Positions 25,273 to 33,360 of a DNA stretch of 64,000 nt are shown here, one piece after another. The stretch's first letter is position 1; each line of letters begins with the position of its first letter. The notes below the pieces were generated by a model that saw nothing but the letters and a program-made list of their open reading frames with translations, made no database searches and was not told the DNA's origin. The position numbers were made by a program, and so were the translations under genes. The DNA is from Geothrix limicola (GTDB taxonomy: Bacteria > Acidobacteriota > Holophagae > Holophagales > Holophagaceae). The stretch is from positions 62,001 through 126,000 of the forward strand of contig NZ_BSDE01000005.1 of the NCBI RefSeq assembly GCF_030268085.1. Reading direction: 5' to 3'.

Positions 25273-25839
25273 TCAGGATTCCGCGACCAGCGCCTCGATC
25301 CCGCGGATGCACCGGATCGTGCTGGCCTCGAAGGATCCGACGACCTGCAGGGTCTCCGCCAGGATGGCGAGCACCTCCTCCCGGTTCACCCGCTCCCTTC
25401 GCGGGCGCTGCTCCAGCTGTTCCCGGGTGGCCCCGGCCAGCTTGGTCCGCCGGGTTTCCAGTTCCTGCCGCACGAAGCCCCACCACTGATGGAATTTCCG
25501 CACCCGCCGGAGGGCCTTGCGAAGGAACTCCGCGTCCTTGGGTTCCTTTTCCAGCTGCGTTTCCAGGTCCTTCATCAATGCCGCGAGGTTGCCCTGGAAA
25601 TCTGGCCCCAGCGGCGTGCCGGCATCAAACAGCTCCGCTCCGAAGGCCTTGCGCAGGTCCTCGAAATCCGCGCGCTGCGTGAATCGGCTTGAAGCCTGCG
25701 CCGAGGCCCGCCGCAGCTCCTCCACCATGACATGGACCAGCTGCAAGGCCTGTCTGGCTTTCCGCACCTCGGCCCGCTCGCAACCGGAGAAGACCATCAG
25801 GGGCAGCGTCAGGCCCAGGCAGAACCGCGCAAGACCCAT
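25273..25839 (-). CDS. hypothetical helical lipoprotein
   Basis: The product has 188 residues. The lipoprotein signal LTLPLMVFSGC puts the lipid-bearing Cys at residue 20. The mature chain is highly charged and helical (ERAEVRKARQALQLVHVMVE, EPKDAEFLRKALRRVRKFHQ, TRRTKLAGATREQLEQRPRR) with no enzymatic motif I can see. It converges on the DUF4442 gene, 15 bases away. It is a lipoprotein of unknown function, probably periplasm-facing. Confidence 0.72.
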   Translation of the reverse strand: MGLARFCLGLTLPLMVFSGCERAEVRKARQALQLVHVMVEELRRASAQASSRFTQRADFEDLRKAFGAELFDAGTPLGPDFQGNLAALMKDLETQLEKEPKDAEFLRKALRRVRKFHQWWGFVRQELETRRTKLAGATREQLEQRPRRERVNREEVLAILAETLQVVGSFEASTIRCIRGIEALVAES

Positions 25840-25895
25840 GATCCAGCCGCTCCTGAATTCCTATCGTCTGATCGCGCAGAGCCCTTGAACTTCCT

Positions 25896-26510
25896 TCAGG
25901 CGCTGACCTTGCCGAGGTGCAGCACGAACTTCTGGATGCCCGCCAGCAGCATCTCGATGGCGATGGCCGTGAGCACGAGCCCCATGAGGCGTTCGAAGGC
26001 CATGGTGACCTGCTCGCCCAGGAAGTCCGCGATCTTCTCAGCGGAGCCCAGCACCACGGCGGAGACGGCCATGGCCACCGAAATGGCCCCCATCCACTCC
26101 CACATGCGATGGGGTTCGCGGCTCACCAGCAGCAGCACGGTGGCGATGGCCGAGGGCCCGGCGATGAAGGGGATCGCCAGGGGCACCAGGAAGGGCTCGC
26201 CGTGGATGGGATGCCCCGCCCGGCCTTCGGGATGCGGGAAGACCATCTTCAGGGCGATGAGGAAGAGGATCACGCCGCCCGCGATGCCCAGCGAGGTGTC
26301 CGTCAGGTGCATGAGCTTCAGCACCCGCTGGCCGAAGAGCGCGAAGAACACCAGGATCGCGAAGGCGAAGACCACCTCGCGCACGATGATGCGCTGGCGC
26401 CGGGCCGGATCCACCTGGCGCAGCAGGCCCACGAAGAGCGGGATGTTCCCCAGCGGGTCCGTGACCAGGACCAGGAGCACGATGGCAGAGATGAACGAGG
26501 ATGAGTCCAT
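25896..26510 (-). CDS. MarC-family (UPF0056) integral membrane protein
   Basis: The product has about 204 residues with six hydrophobic segments. FISAIVLLVLVTDPLGNIPL is the characteristic MarC start with the DPLGN motif, and the internal repeat carries VPLAIPFIAGPSAIATVLLL, the second family motif. It is an inner-membrane protein. The family was once linked to multiple antibiotic resistance, but its function is unsettled. ATG 26510 is used; an in-frame ATG at 26522 is equally possible. A DUF962 gene lies upstream on the same strand. Confidence 0.9.
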   Translation of the reverse strand: MDSSSFISAIVLLVLVTDPLGNIPLFVGLLRQVDPARRQRIIVREVVFAFAILVFFALFGQRVLKLMHLTDTSLGIAGGVILFLIALKMVFPHPEGRAGHPIHGEPFLVPLAIPFIAGPSAIATVLLLVSREPHRMWEWMGAISVAMAVSAVVLGSAEKIADFLGEQVTMAFERLMGLVLTAIAIEMLLAGIQKFVLHLGKVSA

Positions 26511-26563
26511 GGCCTCAAGCATAACTCTGGGGTCACGCCTCCCTCGTCAGCCCTGTGCCCCCG

Positions 26564-26866
26564 TCAGGACCGGGCGAAGACCTTGGCGGCCCACCAGCGC
26601 AGCCCCACCAGCAGGAAGCGCCAGTCCTTGAAGAACTCCGGCGGCTTCCCCTCCACCGCGTGGCCCAGGAACTGGAAGGCCCATCCCACCGCGAAGCACA
26701 GCAGGCCTGCCTTCCAGAGCCCGTGAACCAGGGGCGCCGCCAGCAGGAGCAGGACCGACAGCGCCACCAGGGGGATGCCCACCGTGTGGCAGGCCCGGTT
26801 CACCGGGTGCTGGTGGCTCCGCCCATAGGCCTGGATCCAGTCGGACATGGGTCTGGATCCAAGCAT
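26564..26866 (-). CDS. DUF962 / Mpo1-like membrane protein
   Basis: The product has 100 residues. SDWIQAYGRSHQHPVNRACH and TVGIPLVALSVLLLL match the DUF962 (YGL010w/Mpo1) pattern with the conserved Y..H..P.N...H..G.P; GHAVEGKPPEFFKDWRFLL is the second His-containing motif. Yeast Mpo1 is an Fe(II) dioxygenase acting in alpha-oxidation of 2-hydroxy fatty acids, and the His residues here are in place. Two or three membrane helices are present. The start may be ATG 26866 or 26848 (MSDWIQ). It lies 23 bases after sppA on the same strand. Confidence 0.85.
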   Translation of the reverse strand: MLGSRPMSDWIQAYGRSHQHPVNRACHTVGIPLVALSVLLLLAAPLVHGLWKAGLLCFAVGWAFQFLGHAVEGKPPEFFKDWRFLLVGLRWWAAKVFARS

Positions 26867-26889
26867 TCAGGCCTCCTGGAGGTCGGGGC

Positions 26890-28665
26890 TTACTTCAGAT
26901 CGAGGTCGAAGGGCATCCGGGCATAGACACCCTTCGGATCGTTGAGGGCCGCCATGTGCTCGAACTGGACCTTGAAGGCGTCCGCCAGCGCTTCGACCGG
27001 GCCGGCCTTGGTCAGGCGCCGCGACTTGCCCTGCCCCAGGTTCTTGAGCAGATCGCGGAGGGCGTCGGGCTCATGTTCGGGGCCCGTGACGTAGAAATCG
27101 TTCTCGGCCTTGGCCGCCTTGGCGGCGTATTTCACCGCCTCGCCCAGGCCGCCCAGCTCGTCCACCAGGCCCAATTTCCGCGCTTCCAGTCCCGACCAGA
27201 CGCGCCCCTGAGCGATCTCGTGGACCGCCTCTTTCTTCATCCTGCGGCTGTCGGCGACCTTGCTGATGAACTGCTCGTAGATGTGGTCCACCACGCCCTG
27301 GATGCGATTGAGTTCGACGTCGCTCTTGGGCCGGGTCAGGGTCATGGGGTTGGCCAGCTTGGCGGTCTGCACGCTGTCCCAGGTGATGCCGTGCTCGTTG
27401 GCCAGCTTCTTCACGTTGGGCAGCAGTCCGAAGACGCCGATGGAACCGGTGAGGGTGGTGGGCTCGGCGAAGATGCGGTCGCCGTAGGTGCTGATCCAGT
27501 AGCCGCCGGAGGCCGCCACGGGACCCATGGAGATGACGACGGGCTTGACCTTCTTCGTCAGCACGACTTCGCGCTGGATGAGCTCAGAGGCCGAGGCGCT
27601 GCCACCGCCGCTGTTCACACGCATGACGACGGCTTTGACACGGTCGTCCATCCGCAGTTTGCGCAGTTCCCGGCTGACCCGCTCGCCGCCGATCTGATTC
27701 GGCCGGCCTTCGCCATCCACGATGTCGCCTTCGGCCACCAGCACGGCGATGCGGGTCTTGCCCGAGGCGGCCTCGCCCGGGATGCCCGCGTAGGTGGCCA
27801 GGGTGATCTGGGGGAAGTCCTTGTCCTTCGCCTGCTTCCCGGCCAGCTTCTTCAGTTCGTCGAGCACCTCGTCGTAAGGGGCGATGCGATCCACCAGGCC
27901 CAGGGCCTTGGCATCCGCTGCCTCCACCACACCCTTTTCGTCGGCAATGGCCTGGATGTCCGCTGGCGATTTCCGGCGGTCCTTGGCGACCGTGTCCTTC
28001 CACTCGCCCCAGATATCGTCCAGCAGCTTCTGGATCTGCTCCCGGTTGGCATCGCTCATGCGGTCCGTGATGAAGGGCTCCACGGCGCTCTTGTACTTGC
28101 CCACGCGGGTGACCTGGACTTCCACGCCGTATTTCTTGAAGGCCTCGCCGAAGAACATGGGCTCGCTGGCCAGGCCGTTCACTTCCATCTGCCCGAAGGG
28201 ATTGAGGAACACGGTGGTGGCACCCGCGGCCAGGTAGTAGTCCCGTTTGGTCCAGCCCAGGTTGTAGGCCAGAACGGGCTTCTTGGCCTTGAAGCGCTGG
28301 AGGGCCTCGCGGAGTTCGCGCAGCTGGGCGGGGCCCGCGCCCTGCAGGTTGCCCGTGAGGAAGAGGCCCGAGATCTTCGGATCCGAGGCCGCGCGGTCGA
28401 GGGCTTCGATGGCCGCCGGAAGGGCCTGGCTGCGAGCACCGCCGCCGCCGAGCATGTCGCCGATCGCCTCGCCAGGATCGGATTCGCGCTCGCCGTCGGT
28501 GAGGTTCGTATCCAGGTCGAAGACCAGCACGGCCCTGCTCGGCACCGTGGGCTTGCCCGAGGCACCGATGATGGCCACCAGCCCGAAGAAGAGCAGGAAA
28601 GCCATGCCTCCGGCCACCATCAGGGCCAGCAGCGTGGCGAAGAAACTCTTGAAAAAGCCCTTCAT
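26890..28665 (-). CDS. sppA: signal peptide peptidase SppA, 67-kDa type
   Basis: This membrane-bound serine/lysine protease removes and degrades leftover signal peptides. The product is 591 residues, the long E. coli-type form made of two tandem S49 domains. One N-terminal membrane segment lies at about 8-38. The catalytic Lys is expected in VTRVGKYKSAVEPFITDRMS (about residue 187). The nucleophile Ser is in MGPVAASGGYWIS (about 386), followed by GSIGVFGLLPNVKKL. The C-terminal part ends IAQGRVWSGLEARKLGLVDE, a strong S49 signature. ATG 28665 begins directly before the membrane anchor. It may be cotranscribed with the FMN reductase gene upstream (54-base gap). Confidence 0.95.
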   Translation of the reverse strand: MKGFFKSFFATLLALMVAGGMAFLLFFGLVAIIGASGKPTVPSRAVLVFDLDTNLTDGERESDPGEAIGDMLGGGGARSQALPAAIEALDRAASDPKISGLFLTGNLQGAGPAQLRELREALQRFKAKKPVLAYNLGWTKRDYYLAAGATTVFLNPFGQMEVNGLASEPMFFGEAFKKYGVEVQVTRVGKYKSAVEPFITDRMSDANREQIQKLLDDIWGEWKDTVAKDRRKSPADIQAIADEKGVVEAADAKALGLVDRIAPYDEVLDELKKLAGKQAKDKDFPQITLATYAGIPGEAASGKTRIAVLVAEGDIVDGEGRPNQIGGERVSRELRKLRMDDRVKAVVMRVNSGGGSASASELIQREVVLTKKVKPVVISMGPVAASGGYWISTYGDRIFAEPTTLTGSIGVFGLLPNVKKLANEHGITWDSVQTAKLANPMTLTRPKSDVELNRIQGVVDHIYEQFISKVADSRRMKKEAVHEIAQGRVWSGLEARKLGLVDELGGLGEAVKYAAKAAKAENDFYVTGPEHEPDALRDLLKNLGQGKSRRLTKAGPVEALADAFKVQFEHMAALNDPKGVYARMPFDLDLK

Positions 28666-28719
28666 GACAGCTCCGGGAAAACCATTAAGGATGGCACGAA
28701 CAATACGATGCCTCGCGGA

Positions 28720-29262
28720 CTACCCGCGCAGGCGGGAAGCCAGGCCCAGGAATCCGTCGAGAACCTTCGGAACGGAGGTCGCCGTGCGGGCGTCCGTGGG
28801 GGCACCATCAGCATCCAGCTGCTGATCCGCGTGGGGCACCGTGATCGCCTCGGGCAGCACGAGGGCGCCCATGTTGGCGAGCGTCACGCGCCAGGCCATG
28901 AGACCGCGCGCGCCGCCGAAGGCCCCGGGGCTGGCGGCGCACAGCAGCACCGGCAGGCCCATCCAGGGGCTCGGCCGCATCGTGCTGAGCCAATCCACGG
29001 CGTTCTTCAGGTGGCCGGGAATGCCGGCGTTGTATTCGGGTGAGACGATGACGAGGCCCTGGGCCTCGCGCAGCGCGGCGTACAGCGCCTGGGCCGCCTC
29101 GGCGGGCGCGACGCCATCCTCGTAGAGGGGCAGGCGGAGCGCCTCCGAAGCGAAGGTCGAAACCTCGTGGCCGCGGGCCTCCAGCGCTCCGGCGAGGTGG
29201 CGCAGCAGGCGCGTATTCAGGGATTCGGATCGAAGGCTTCCACCCATCACGATCAATCGCAT
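28720..29262 (-). CDS. NADPH-dependent FMN reductase-like flavoprotein
   Basis: A 180-residue flavodoxin-fold reductase. MRLIVMGGSLRSESLNTRLL carries the FMN phosphate-binding GGSLRSxSLN motif, and VIVSPEYNAGIPGHLKNAVD is the second signature (SPEYN.....LKN..D). Family members reduce FMN, quinones, azo compounds or metals with NAD(P)H. A redox or quinone-detoxifying role is the safest inference. ATG 29262 is chosen because it begins the Rossmann-like strand; an upstream ATG lies 27 bases away. The divergent bacilliredoxin gene starts 70 bases away and carries the shared TTGGTAAACTTT element. Confidence 0.9.
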   Translation of the reverse strand: MRLIVMGGSLRSESLNTRLLRHLAGALEARGHEVSTFASEALRLPLYEDGVAPAEAAQALYAALREAQGLVIVSPEYNAGIPGHLKNAVDWLSTMRPSPWMGLPVLLCAASPGAFGGARGLMAWRVTLANMGALVLPEAITVPHADQQLDADGAPTDARTATSVPKVLDGFLGLASRLRG

Positions 29263-29291
29263 GGCATCTCCATATGTGATCTGGATCAATC

Positions 29292-29313
29292 TTGACTCAA
29301 TTGGTAAACTTTT
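29292..29313 (+). promoter_or_regulatory. candidate Rrf2/IscR-like operator, copy 1
   Basis: TTGACTCAATTGGTAAACTT lies 19 bases before the bacilliredoxin start. The 12-mer TTGGTAAACTTT recurs exactly at 50249-50260 before the Nfu gene, in the same TGAC-N4 context. TTGAC and GTAAA form an imperfect inverted repeat with a 7-base centre. Confidence 0.5.
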
Positions 29314-29331
29314 TCATCCCTGGAGGATGTC

Positions 29332-29760
29332 TTGTCCAACTATCCCGAATACATGGTCGCCCCGATGCGTGAAGAACTCGTTCAGGCCGGCTTTCAGCAG
29401 CTGATGACGCCTGCCCAGGTGGATGAGGCCCTGCAGCGGCCCGGCACGACGCTGCTGGTGGTGAACAGCGTCTGCGGCTGCGCCGCCGCCGGTGCGCGCC
29501 CCGGCGTGACCGAGGCCCTGCGCTCGCAGGGGTTGAAGTTCGACCACCTGGTCACGGTCTTCGCCGGCATGGAGAAGGAAGCCACGGCCCAGGCCCGCGA
29601 GTATTTCGAAGGCGCCATGCCCACCAGCCCCCAAGCCGCGATCCTCAAGGACGGCCAGCTGGTCCACCTCATGCAGCGCGCGGATTTCCTCGGCCACGAA
29701 CCCAGGGAAATCGCCGCCACCCTGAGCGCCGCCTACCGCCAGACCGTCGCCGCCAGCTGA
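29332..29760 (+). CDS. bacilliredoxin (BrxA/BrxB family)
   Basis: The 142-residue product has the family's CGC active site at 48-50 (VVNSVCGCAAAGARPG). MSNYPEYMVAPMREELVQAG is the expected N-terminus and TVFAGMEKEATAQAREYFEG the conserved middle part. In Firmicutes these proteins remove bacillithiol from protein thiols; elsewhere a general thiol-reductase role is likely. The start is TTG at 29332 with GGAGG 5 bases upstream; the nearby ATG at 29327 is out of frame. The gene diverges from the FMN reductase. A 22-base element shared with the Nfu gene precedes it, suggesting thiol- or iron-sulfur-linked control. Confidence 0.9.
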   Translation: MSNYPEYMVAPMREELVQAGFQQLMTPAQVDEALQRPGTTLLVVNSVCGCAAAGARPGVTEALRSQGLKFDHLVTVFAGMEKEATAQAREYFEGAMPTSPQAAILKDGQLVHLMQRADFLGHEPREIAATLSAAYRQTVAAS

Positions 29761-29849
29761 CATAAACGAGGGGGGACCGCCACGTGGCGTCCTGACCAAG
29801 TCCGGCCCACCACGTCTAGTCTGCTACGTTTGGGGATCCACGGATTCCC

Positions 29850-31199
29850 ATGCGTCTAAGCCCATGCCTTCTCACGTTCGCTCTGCCCCTGGTGGGTCAG
29901 GTGCCCTCGGCCTTCGTCGAGGAACTGGAGCCTTCCACGCTGTCTCTGCCCATCCGGGTGGACCTTGCGCCCCTGCTGAAACAGGTGGAGGCGCAGGTGC
30001 CCCTGTCGCCGCCCAACATCGAGACTTGGGGTGAGATCAAGGGCAAGCCCAGGTCCTATTTCCGCTTCAACCTCATCCGGGAGCCCCTGAGCGTGCACGT
30101 GAAAGGCGCCCAGGTCTCCGTGCGCGTGGTGGCGAATTTCGGCATGGACGTGGGGCTTCGGACCCTCGGCAACCACTACACCGTGATGGGCTCCTGCGGC
30201 CGCAATCCCGAGCCTCCGCGGCGGGTCATGCTCGACCTGAATACCAGCATCGGCCTGCTGCCGAGCTGGGGCGTCGAGCTGCGGCAGACGGCCTTCGAAG
30301 TGACCCCCCTCAACACCTGCGAAGTCACCTTCCTCGGCTTCGACATCACCGACCAGGTGACGGCAGGCATGAAGGAGAACCTGAAGGCCGGGGCGGACAC
30401 GTTGGCCCGGCTGGTGCGTGAGAACGCCTTGGCCCGGCAGAAGGCCCAGGAAGCCTGGGTCCAGTTCAGCCAGCCCATCGAACTGGGGAAGGATCTCTAC
30501 CTCGTGTTCCAGCCCCGGCACGTGCGCCTGGCACCGCTGAGCACCCAGGGACGGACCCTCGTCATCACGCCGGAAATCGAAGCCCAGCCCCGCCTGGTGC
30601 TCGGCGCCAGGCCCCAGGCGGAGACGACGCCCCTGCCCGACCTGGAGTTGAATGCGAGCCCCAGGCCCGGTTTCAGGCTGCGCGTGGAAGCCGATCTCGC
30701 CTACACCCACGCCAGCCAACAGCTCGCCGCCCAGGTGGTGGGCAAGACCTTCGAAACCGCCAAGGGGCGCTTCGAGATCACCTCGGCGCGGGTCTGGGGC
30801 GATCAGGGCAAGGCCCTGCTCGAGATCGGGCTGAAGGGCCGCATCACGGGCAAGGTCACGCTCTCGGGCAAACCCCTCTCGGACCCCGCCACCAGCTCGC
30901 TCCGCCTCGCCGACCTCGACTTCACCCTGGACAGCCAGAGCTGGCTGGCCCGCATGGGTGACTGGATCTACCACTCGGACCTGCAGAAGCTCATCACCGA
31001 CAAGGCCCACTTCCTCATGGACCAACAGTTCCAGGGGCTGCGCGACATGGTGCAGACCGGCCTCAACCGCCAGCTGGCCCCGAACCTGAGGCTCAGCGGC
31101 AGCCTCAAGGCCTTCCGCGTGGCGGCCGTCACCACGGGCCCCGACGGCTTCAAGTCCCAGGCCTACCTGGAGGGAGAGGTCCAGGTGGACATGAAGTAG
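29850..31199 (+). CDS. DUF4403 family secreted protein
   Basis: The product has 449 residues. A short signal peptide (MRLSPCLLTFALPLVGQVPS) precedes PSTLSLPIRVDLAPLLKQVE, the family's opening strand. The DUF4403 pattern continues with paired barrel-like repeats, for example ITPEIEAQPRLVLGARPQAE, LQKLITDKAHFLMDQQFQGL and LRLSGSLKAFRVAAVTTGPD. Proteins of this group are predicted to fold as lipid-binding tubes of BPI/TULIP character, but the ligand is unknown. A candidate promoter (CTGACC, 17 bases, TCTAGT) lies at about 29795-29823. It ends 21 bases before the CoA-transferase gene. Confidence 0.82.
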   Translation: MRLSPCLLTFALPLVGQVPSAFVEELEPSTLSLPIRVDLAPLLKQVEAQVPLSPPNIETWGEIKGKPRSYFRFNLIREPLSVHVKGAQVSVRVVANFGMDVGLRTLGNHYTVMGSCGRNPEPPRRVMLDLNTSIGLLPSWGVELRQTAFEVTPLNTCEVTFLGFDITDQVTAGMKENLKAGADTLARLVRENALARQKAQEAWVQFSQPIELGKDLYLVFQPRHVRLAPLSTQGRTLVITPEIEAQPRLVLGARPQAETTPLPDLELNASPRPGFRLRVEADLAYTHASQQLAAQVVGKTFETAKGRFEITSARVWGDQGKALLEIGLKGRITGKVTLSGKPLSDPATSSLRLADLDFTLDSQSWLARMGDWIYHSDLQKLITDKAHFLMDQQFQGLRDMVQTGLNRQLAPNLRLSGSLKAFRVAAVTTGPDGFKSQAYLEGEVQVDMK

Positions 31200-31220
31200 G
31201 CTGGAGGGTGGAGCGTTCGA

Positions 31221-32339
31221 ATGCCCAAGCCTCTTTCCCACTTCAAGATCGTGGACCTGTCCTGCGTGCTCGCCGGCCCCTTCTCCACCCAGCTGCTGGC
31301 GGATTTCGGCGCCGAGGTGCAGAAGCTGGAGCCCCCCGAAGGCGATCCCACGCGCGGCTGGGGCCCGCCCTTCGAAGAGGCTGAAACCGGTGAAAGCGCC
31401 TACTTCCGCGCCGCCAACCGCGGCAAGCGCTGCCGCACCATCGACCTGCACACGGAAGAGGGCAAGGCCACCCTCTTCGAGCTGCTGAAGGACGCCGACG
31501 TCCTCGTCGAAAACTTCCGCGCCGATTCCGCCGACCGGCTGGGACTGGGCTGGAAGCGGCTTCACGCCAAATTCCCGAAGCTGATCCTCGCCTCGGTGCG
31601 CGGCTTCGCGTCCGATGTCACCGCCTCCCGCCGCGCGGGCTACGACTTCATCATCCAGGCCGAAAGCGGCTGGATGGCCATCACTGGTGAGCCAGAAGGC
31701 CGTCCCATGAAGGTCGGTGTGGCCCTCGTCGACGTGCTCGCGGGCCTCTACTGCGCCAACGGCATCCAGGCCGCCCTACTCCATCGCGAACGCACGGGCG
31801 AGGCCCTCCATATCGAAGTACCTCTTATGGAAGCGGCCCTGGCAGGGTTGGTGAACGTCGCCGCCGGCGCCCTCATGACTGGGGAAGCCCCCAAGCGCTG
31901 GGGCAATGCCCATCCCCAGATCGTCCCCTACCAGTCTTTCCGCTGCAGTGACGGCGACGTGGCCATCGGCGTCGGCAGCGACCGCCAGTTCGAAGTCCTG
32001 GCCATGTGGCTGGGCCTGGACCTGGATGCGCGGCCGGAGTGGCGGAAGAACCGCGGCCGCGTGAAGGACCGCGAGGAACTCGTCGCCCTCATCGAGGCCC
32101 GGACCCGCACCTGCACCGTCGATGACGTCCTCGCCATGTGCGAATCCAACGCCATTCCCGCCAGCCGCGTGCGCAGCGTGGACGAGGTGCTGTTCCGCCA
32201 GGGCGGCACCCTCCACAACCTGCTGCAACCGCTCTTCGAAGTGGAAACCAACACCATGGTGCCCACCCTCGCCTCGCCCATCCTTCTGAACGGCGAGCGG
32301 GCCTGCGCGCCCCTGCCCCCGCCCCGCTGGAAGCCATGA
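31221..32339 (+). CDS. class III CoA-transferase (CaiB/BaiF family)
   Basis: The product has 372 residues. KIVDLSCVLAGPFSTQLLAD FGAEV-type opening, then VLVENFRADSADRLGLGWKR and the catalytic Asp in RRAGYDFIIQAESGWMAITG (about residue 142), are family III signatures. HIEVPLMEAALAGLVNVAAG and RWGNAHPQIVPYQSFRCSDG follow in the usual order. Such enzymes move CoA between carboxylic acids through an aspartyl-CoA intermediate; the acid is unknown here. Its stop overlaps the start of the DUF721 gene as ATGA, so the two are translationally coupled though unrelated in function. Confidence 0.93.
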   Translation: MPKPLSHFKIVDLSCVLAGPFSTQLLADFGAEVQKLEPPEGDPTRGWGPPFEEAETGESAYFRAANRGKRCRTIDLHTEEGKATLFELLKDADVLVENFRADSADRLGLGWKRLHAKFPKLILASVRGFASDVTASRRAGYDFIIQAESGWMAITGEPEGRPMKVGVALVDVLAGLYCANGIQAALLHRERTGEALHIEVPLMEAALAGLVNVAAGALMTGEAPKRWGNAHPQIVPYQSFRCSDGDVAIGVGSDRQFEVLAMWLGLDLDARPEWRKNRGRVKDREELVALIEARTRTCTVDDVLAMCESNAIPASRVRSVDEVLFRQGGTLHNLLQPLFEVETNTMVPTLASPILLNGERACAPLPPPRWKP

Positions 32340-32731
32340 AGCGCACCCCGCGCCTGGTCCCCCTGGGAGCCCGCCAGCCCAACCAGAAGGCCGAGGCGCG
32401 CCTGCGCCAGGCCTGGCCTTTCGTCGTGGGCCCCGCGCTCGCGGAGCGCACCCGCCCCCTGCGCGTGGAGCGGGACATCCTCGTCATGGGCTGCTGGGAG
32501 CTCTCTCGCATCGCGCCCCTGCGCGAAGCCGCCACCGCCGTCTGGCCCCAGATGCGCGACCGCATCGAACGCGCCCTGGGCCTGAGCCTTCGTGGCCTCC
32601 AGATCGTGCCCTGCGACCCACCGCCCAAGGCGCCCGACACCCCCAAGGAGGCCGATCCCCTTCGCCGCGCCCTTCGCCTTCTGGAGGCGCGGCGACAGGA
32701 AAGGATCCGCCTCGGACTCGAATCCGAATAG
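32336..32731 (+). CDS. DUF721 family protein (DciA-like)
   Basis: The product has 131 residues. It carries the DUF721 core AEARLRQAWPFVVGPALAER followed by TRPLRVERDILVMGCWELSR and VWPQMRDRIERALGLSLRGL, the pattern of the KH-like domain of DciA, which loads the replicative helicase in many bacteria lacking DnaC. The C-terminus is a short charged tail (ALRLLEARRQERIRLGLESE). DciA function is inference from family. The ATG overlaps the CoA-transferase stop. tRNA-Pro follows after 46 bases. Confidence 0.8.
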   Translation: MKRTPRLVPLGARQPNQKAEARLRQAWPFVVGPALAERTRPLRVERDILVMGCWELSRIAPLREAATAVWPQMRDRIERALGLSLRGLQIVPCDPPPKAPDTPKEADPLRRALRLLEARRQERIRLGLESE

Positions 32732-32737
32732 GCAGGC

Positions 32738-32766
32738 TGGACGCACCGCCCGGTTTCAAGTACAGT
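32738..32766 (+). promoter_or_regulatory. promoter of tRNA-Pro
   Basis: TGGACG (32738-32743) and TACAGT (32761-32766) are spaced by 17 bases and end 11 bases before the first base of the tRNA. Confidence 0.55.
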
Positions 32767-32776
32767 CAAACCTTCG

Positions 32777-32899
<123 letters not shown>

Positions 32900-32908
32900 A
32901 TGAACCGA

Positions 32909-32931
32909 ACGAGAGGATTCGAACCTCCGAG
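32909..32931. repeat. inverted copy of the tRNA-Pro T-arm
   Basis: CGAGAGGATTCGAACCTCCG matches the reverse complement of the tRNA T-arm at 32826-32848. Together with the hairpin between them, the tRNA 3' end and this copy form one long inverted structure. The last bases of the copy open the first unit of the tandem array. Confidence 0.85.
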
Positions 32932-33046
32932 TGGGATCGCGGAGACAGCGCGGTGCGCTGTCAGGAGCGAGACCGGCGACTGGCGCAGCCAGGCGCAGTT
33001 CGAATCCCGCCCGGGTGGGTCGGTGCCCCAGAAGGGTAAGCGGCCG
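32923..33046. repeat. tRNA-adjacent tandem array, unit 1 (124 bp)
   Basis: Conserved blocks, in order: ACCTCCGAGTGGGAT, a variable hairpin (ACAGCGC/GCGCTGT), GAGCGAGACCGGCG, a CTGGCGCAGCCAG hairpin, CAGTTCGAATCCCGC, GGGTGGGTCG, and GCCCCAGAAGGGTAAGCGGC. There is no reading frame that I would call a gene. Confidence 0.85.
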
Positions 33047-33171
33047 ACCTCCGAGTGGGATTTCGGAGGCGCCACTTGATGTGGCGCCGGAGAAAGACCG
33101 GCGGCTGGCGCAGCCAGACGCAGTTCGAATCCCGCACGAGTGGGTCGCCGCCCCAGAAGGGTGAGCGGCCA
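33047..33171. repeat. tRNA-adjacent tandem array, unit 2 (125 bp)
   Basis: Same block order as unit 1. The variable position holds a different hairpin with 8-bp arms GGCGCCAC/GTGGCGCC and a TTGAT loop, so the stem is kept while its sequence is replaced. Confidence 0.85.
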
Positions 33172-33360
33172 ACCTCCGAGTGGGATCGCGGAGACAGCGC
33201 AGGGGAGGCTCCGCCTCCCTGAGCCGGCAGGCGAAGGGGAGCACCGTGCAGGCCACGGTGCGTCAGGCGGAGTGTCGGGAGCGAGACCGGCGGCGGGCGC
33301 AGCCAGACGCGGTTCGAATCCCGCCCGAGTGGGTCGCCGCCCCAGAAGGGTGAGCGGCCA
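33172..33360. repeat. tRNA-adjacent tandem array, unit 3 (189 bp)
   Basis: Same flanking blocks. The variable region is longer (about 100 bases) and holds at least two hairpins, GGGAGGC/GCCTCCC and GCACCGTG/CACGGTGC, between the same GGAG-type borders. Confidence 0.85.

Noticed and set aside
26956-29043. 695-codon plus-strand frame opposite sppA
   Set aside because: SppA on the minus strand has complete catalytic motifs; the plus frame has none.
29292-29310. TTGACT and TAAACT as a -35/-10 promoter pair before bacilliredoxin
   Set aside because: They are only 7 bases apart. The shared copy before Nfu also lacks a proper -35, so an operator reading fits better.
29327-29760. ATG 29327 as start of bacilliredoxin
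   Set aside because: It is out of frame with the conserved protein. TTG 29332 has a well-spaced GGAGG and gives the expected N-terminus.
32998-33324. Extra tRNA genes in the array (T-loop-like GTTCGAATCCCGC)
   Set aside because: No acceptor stem, anticodon arm or CCA can be built around these pieces.
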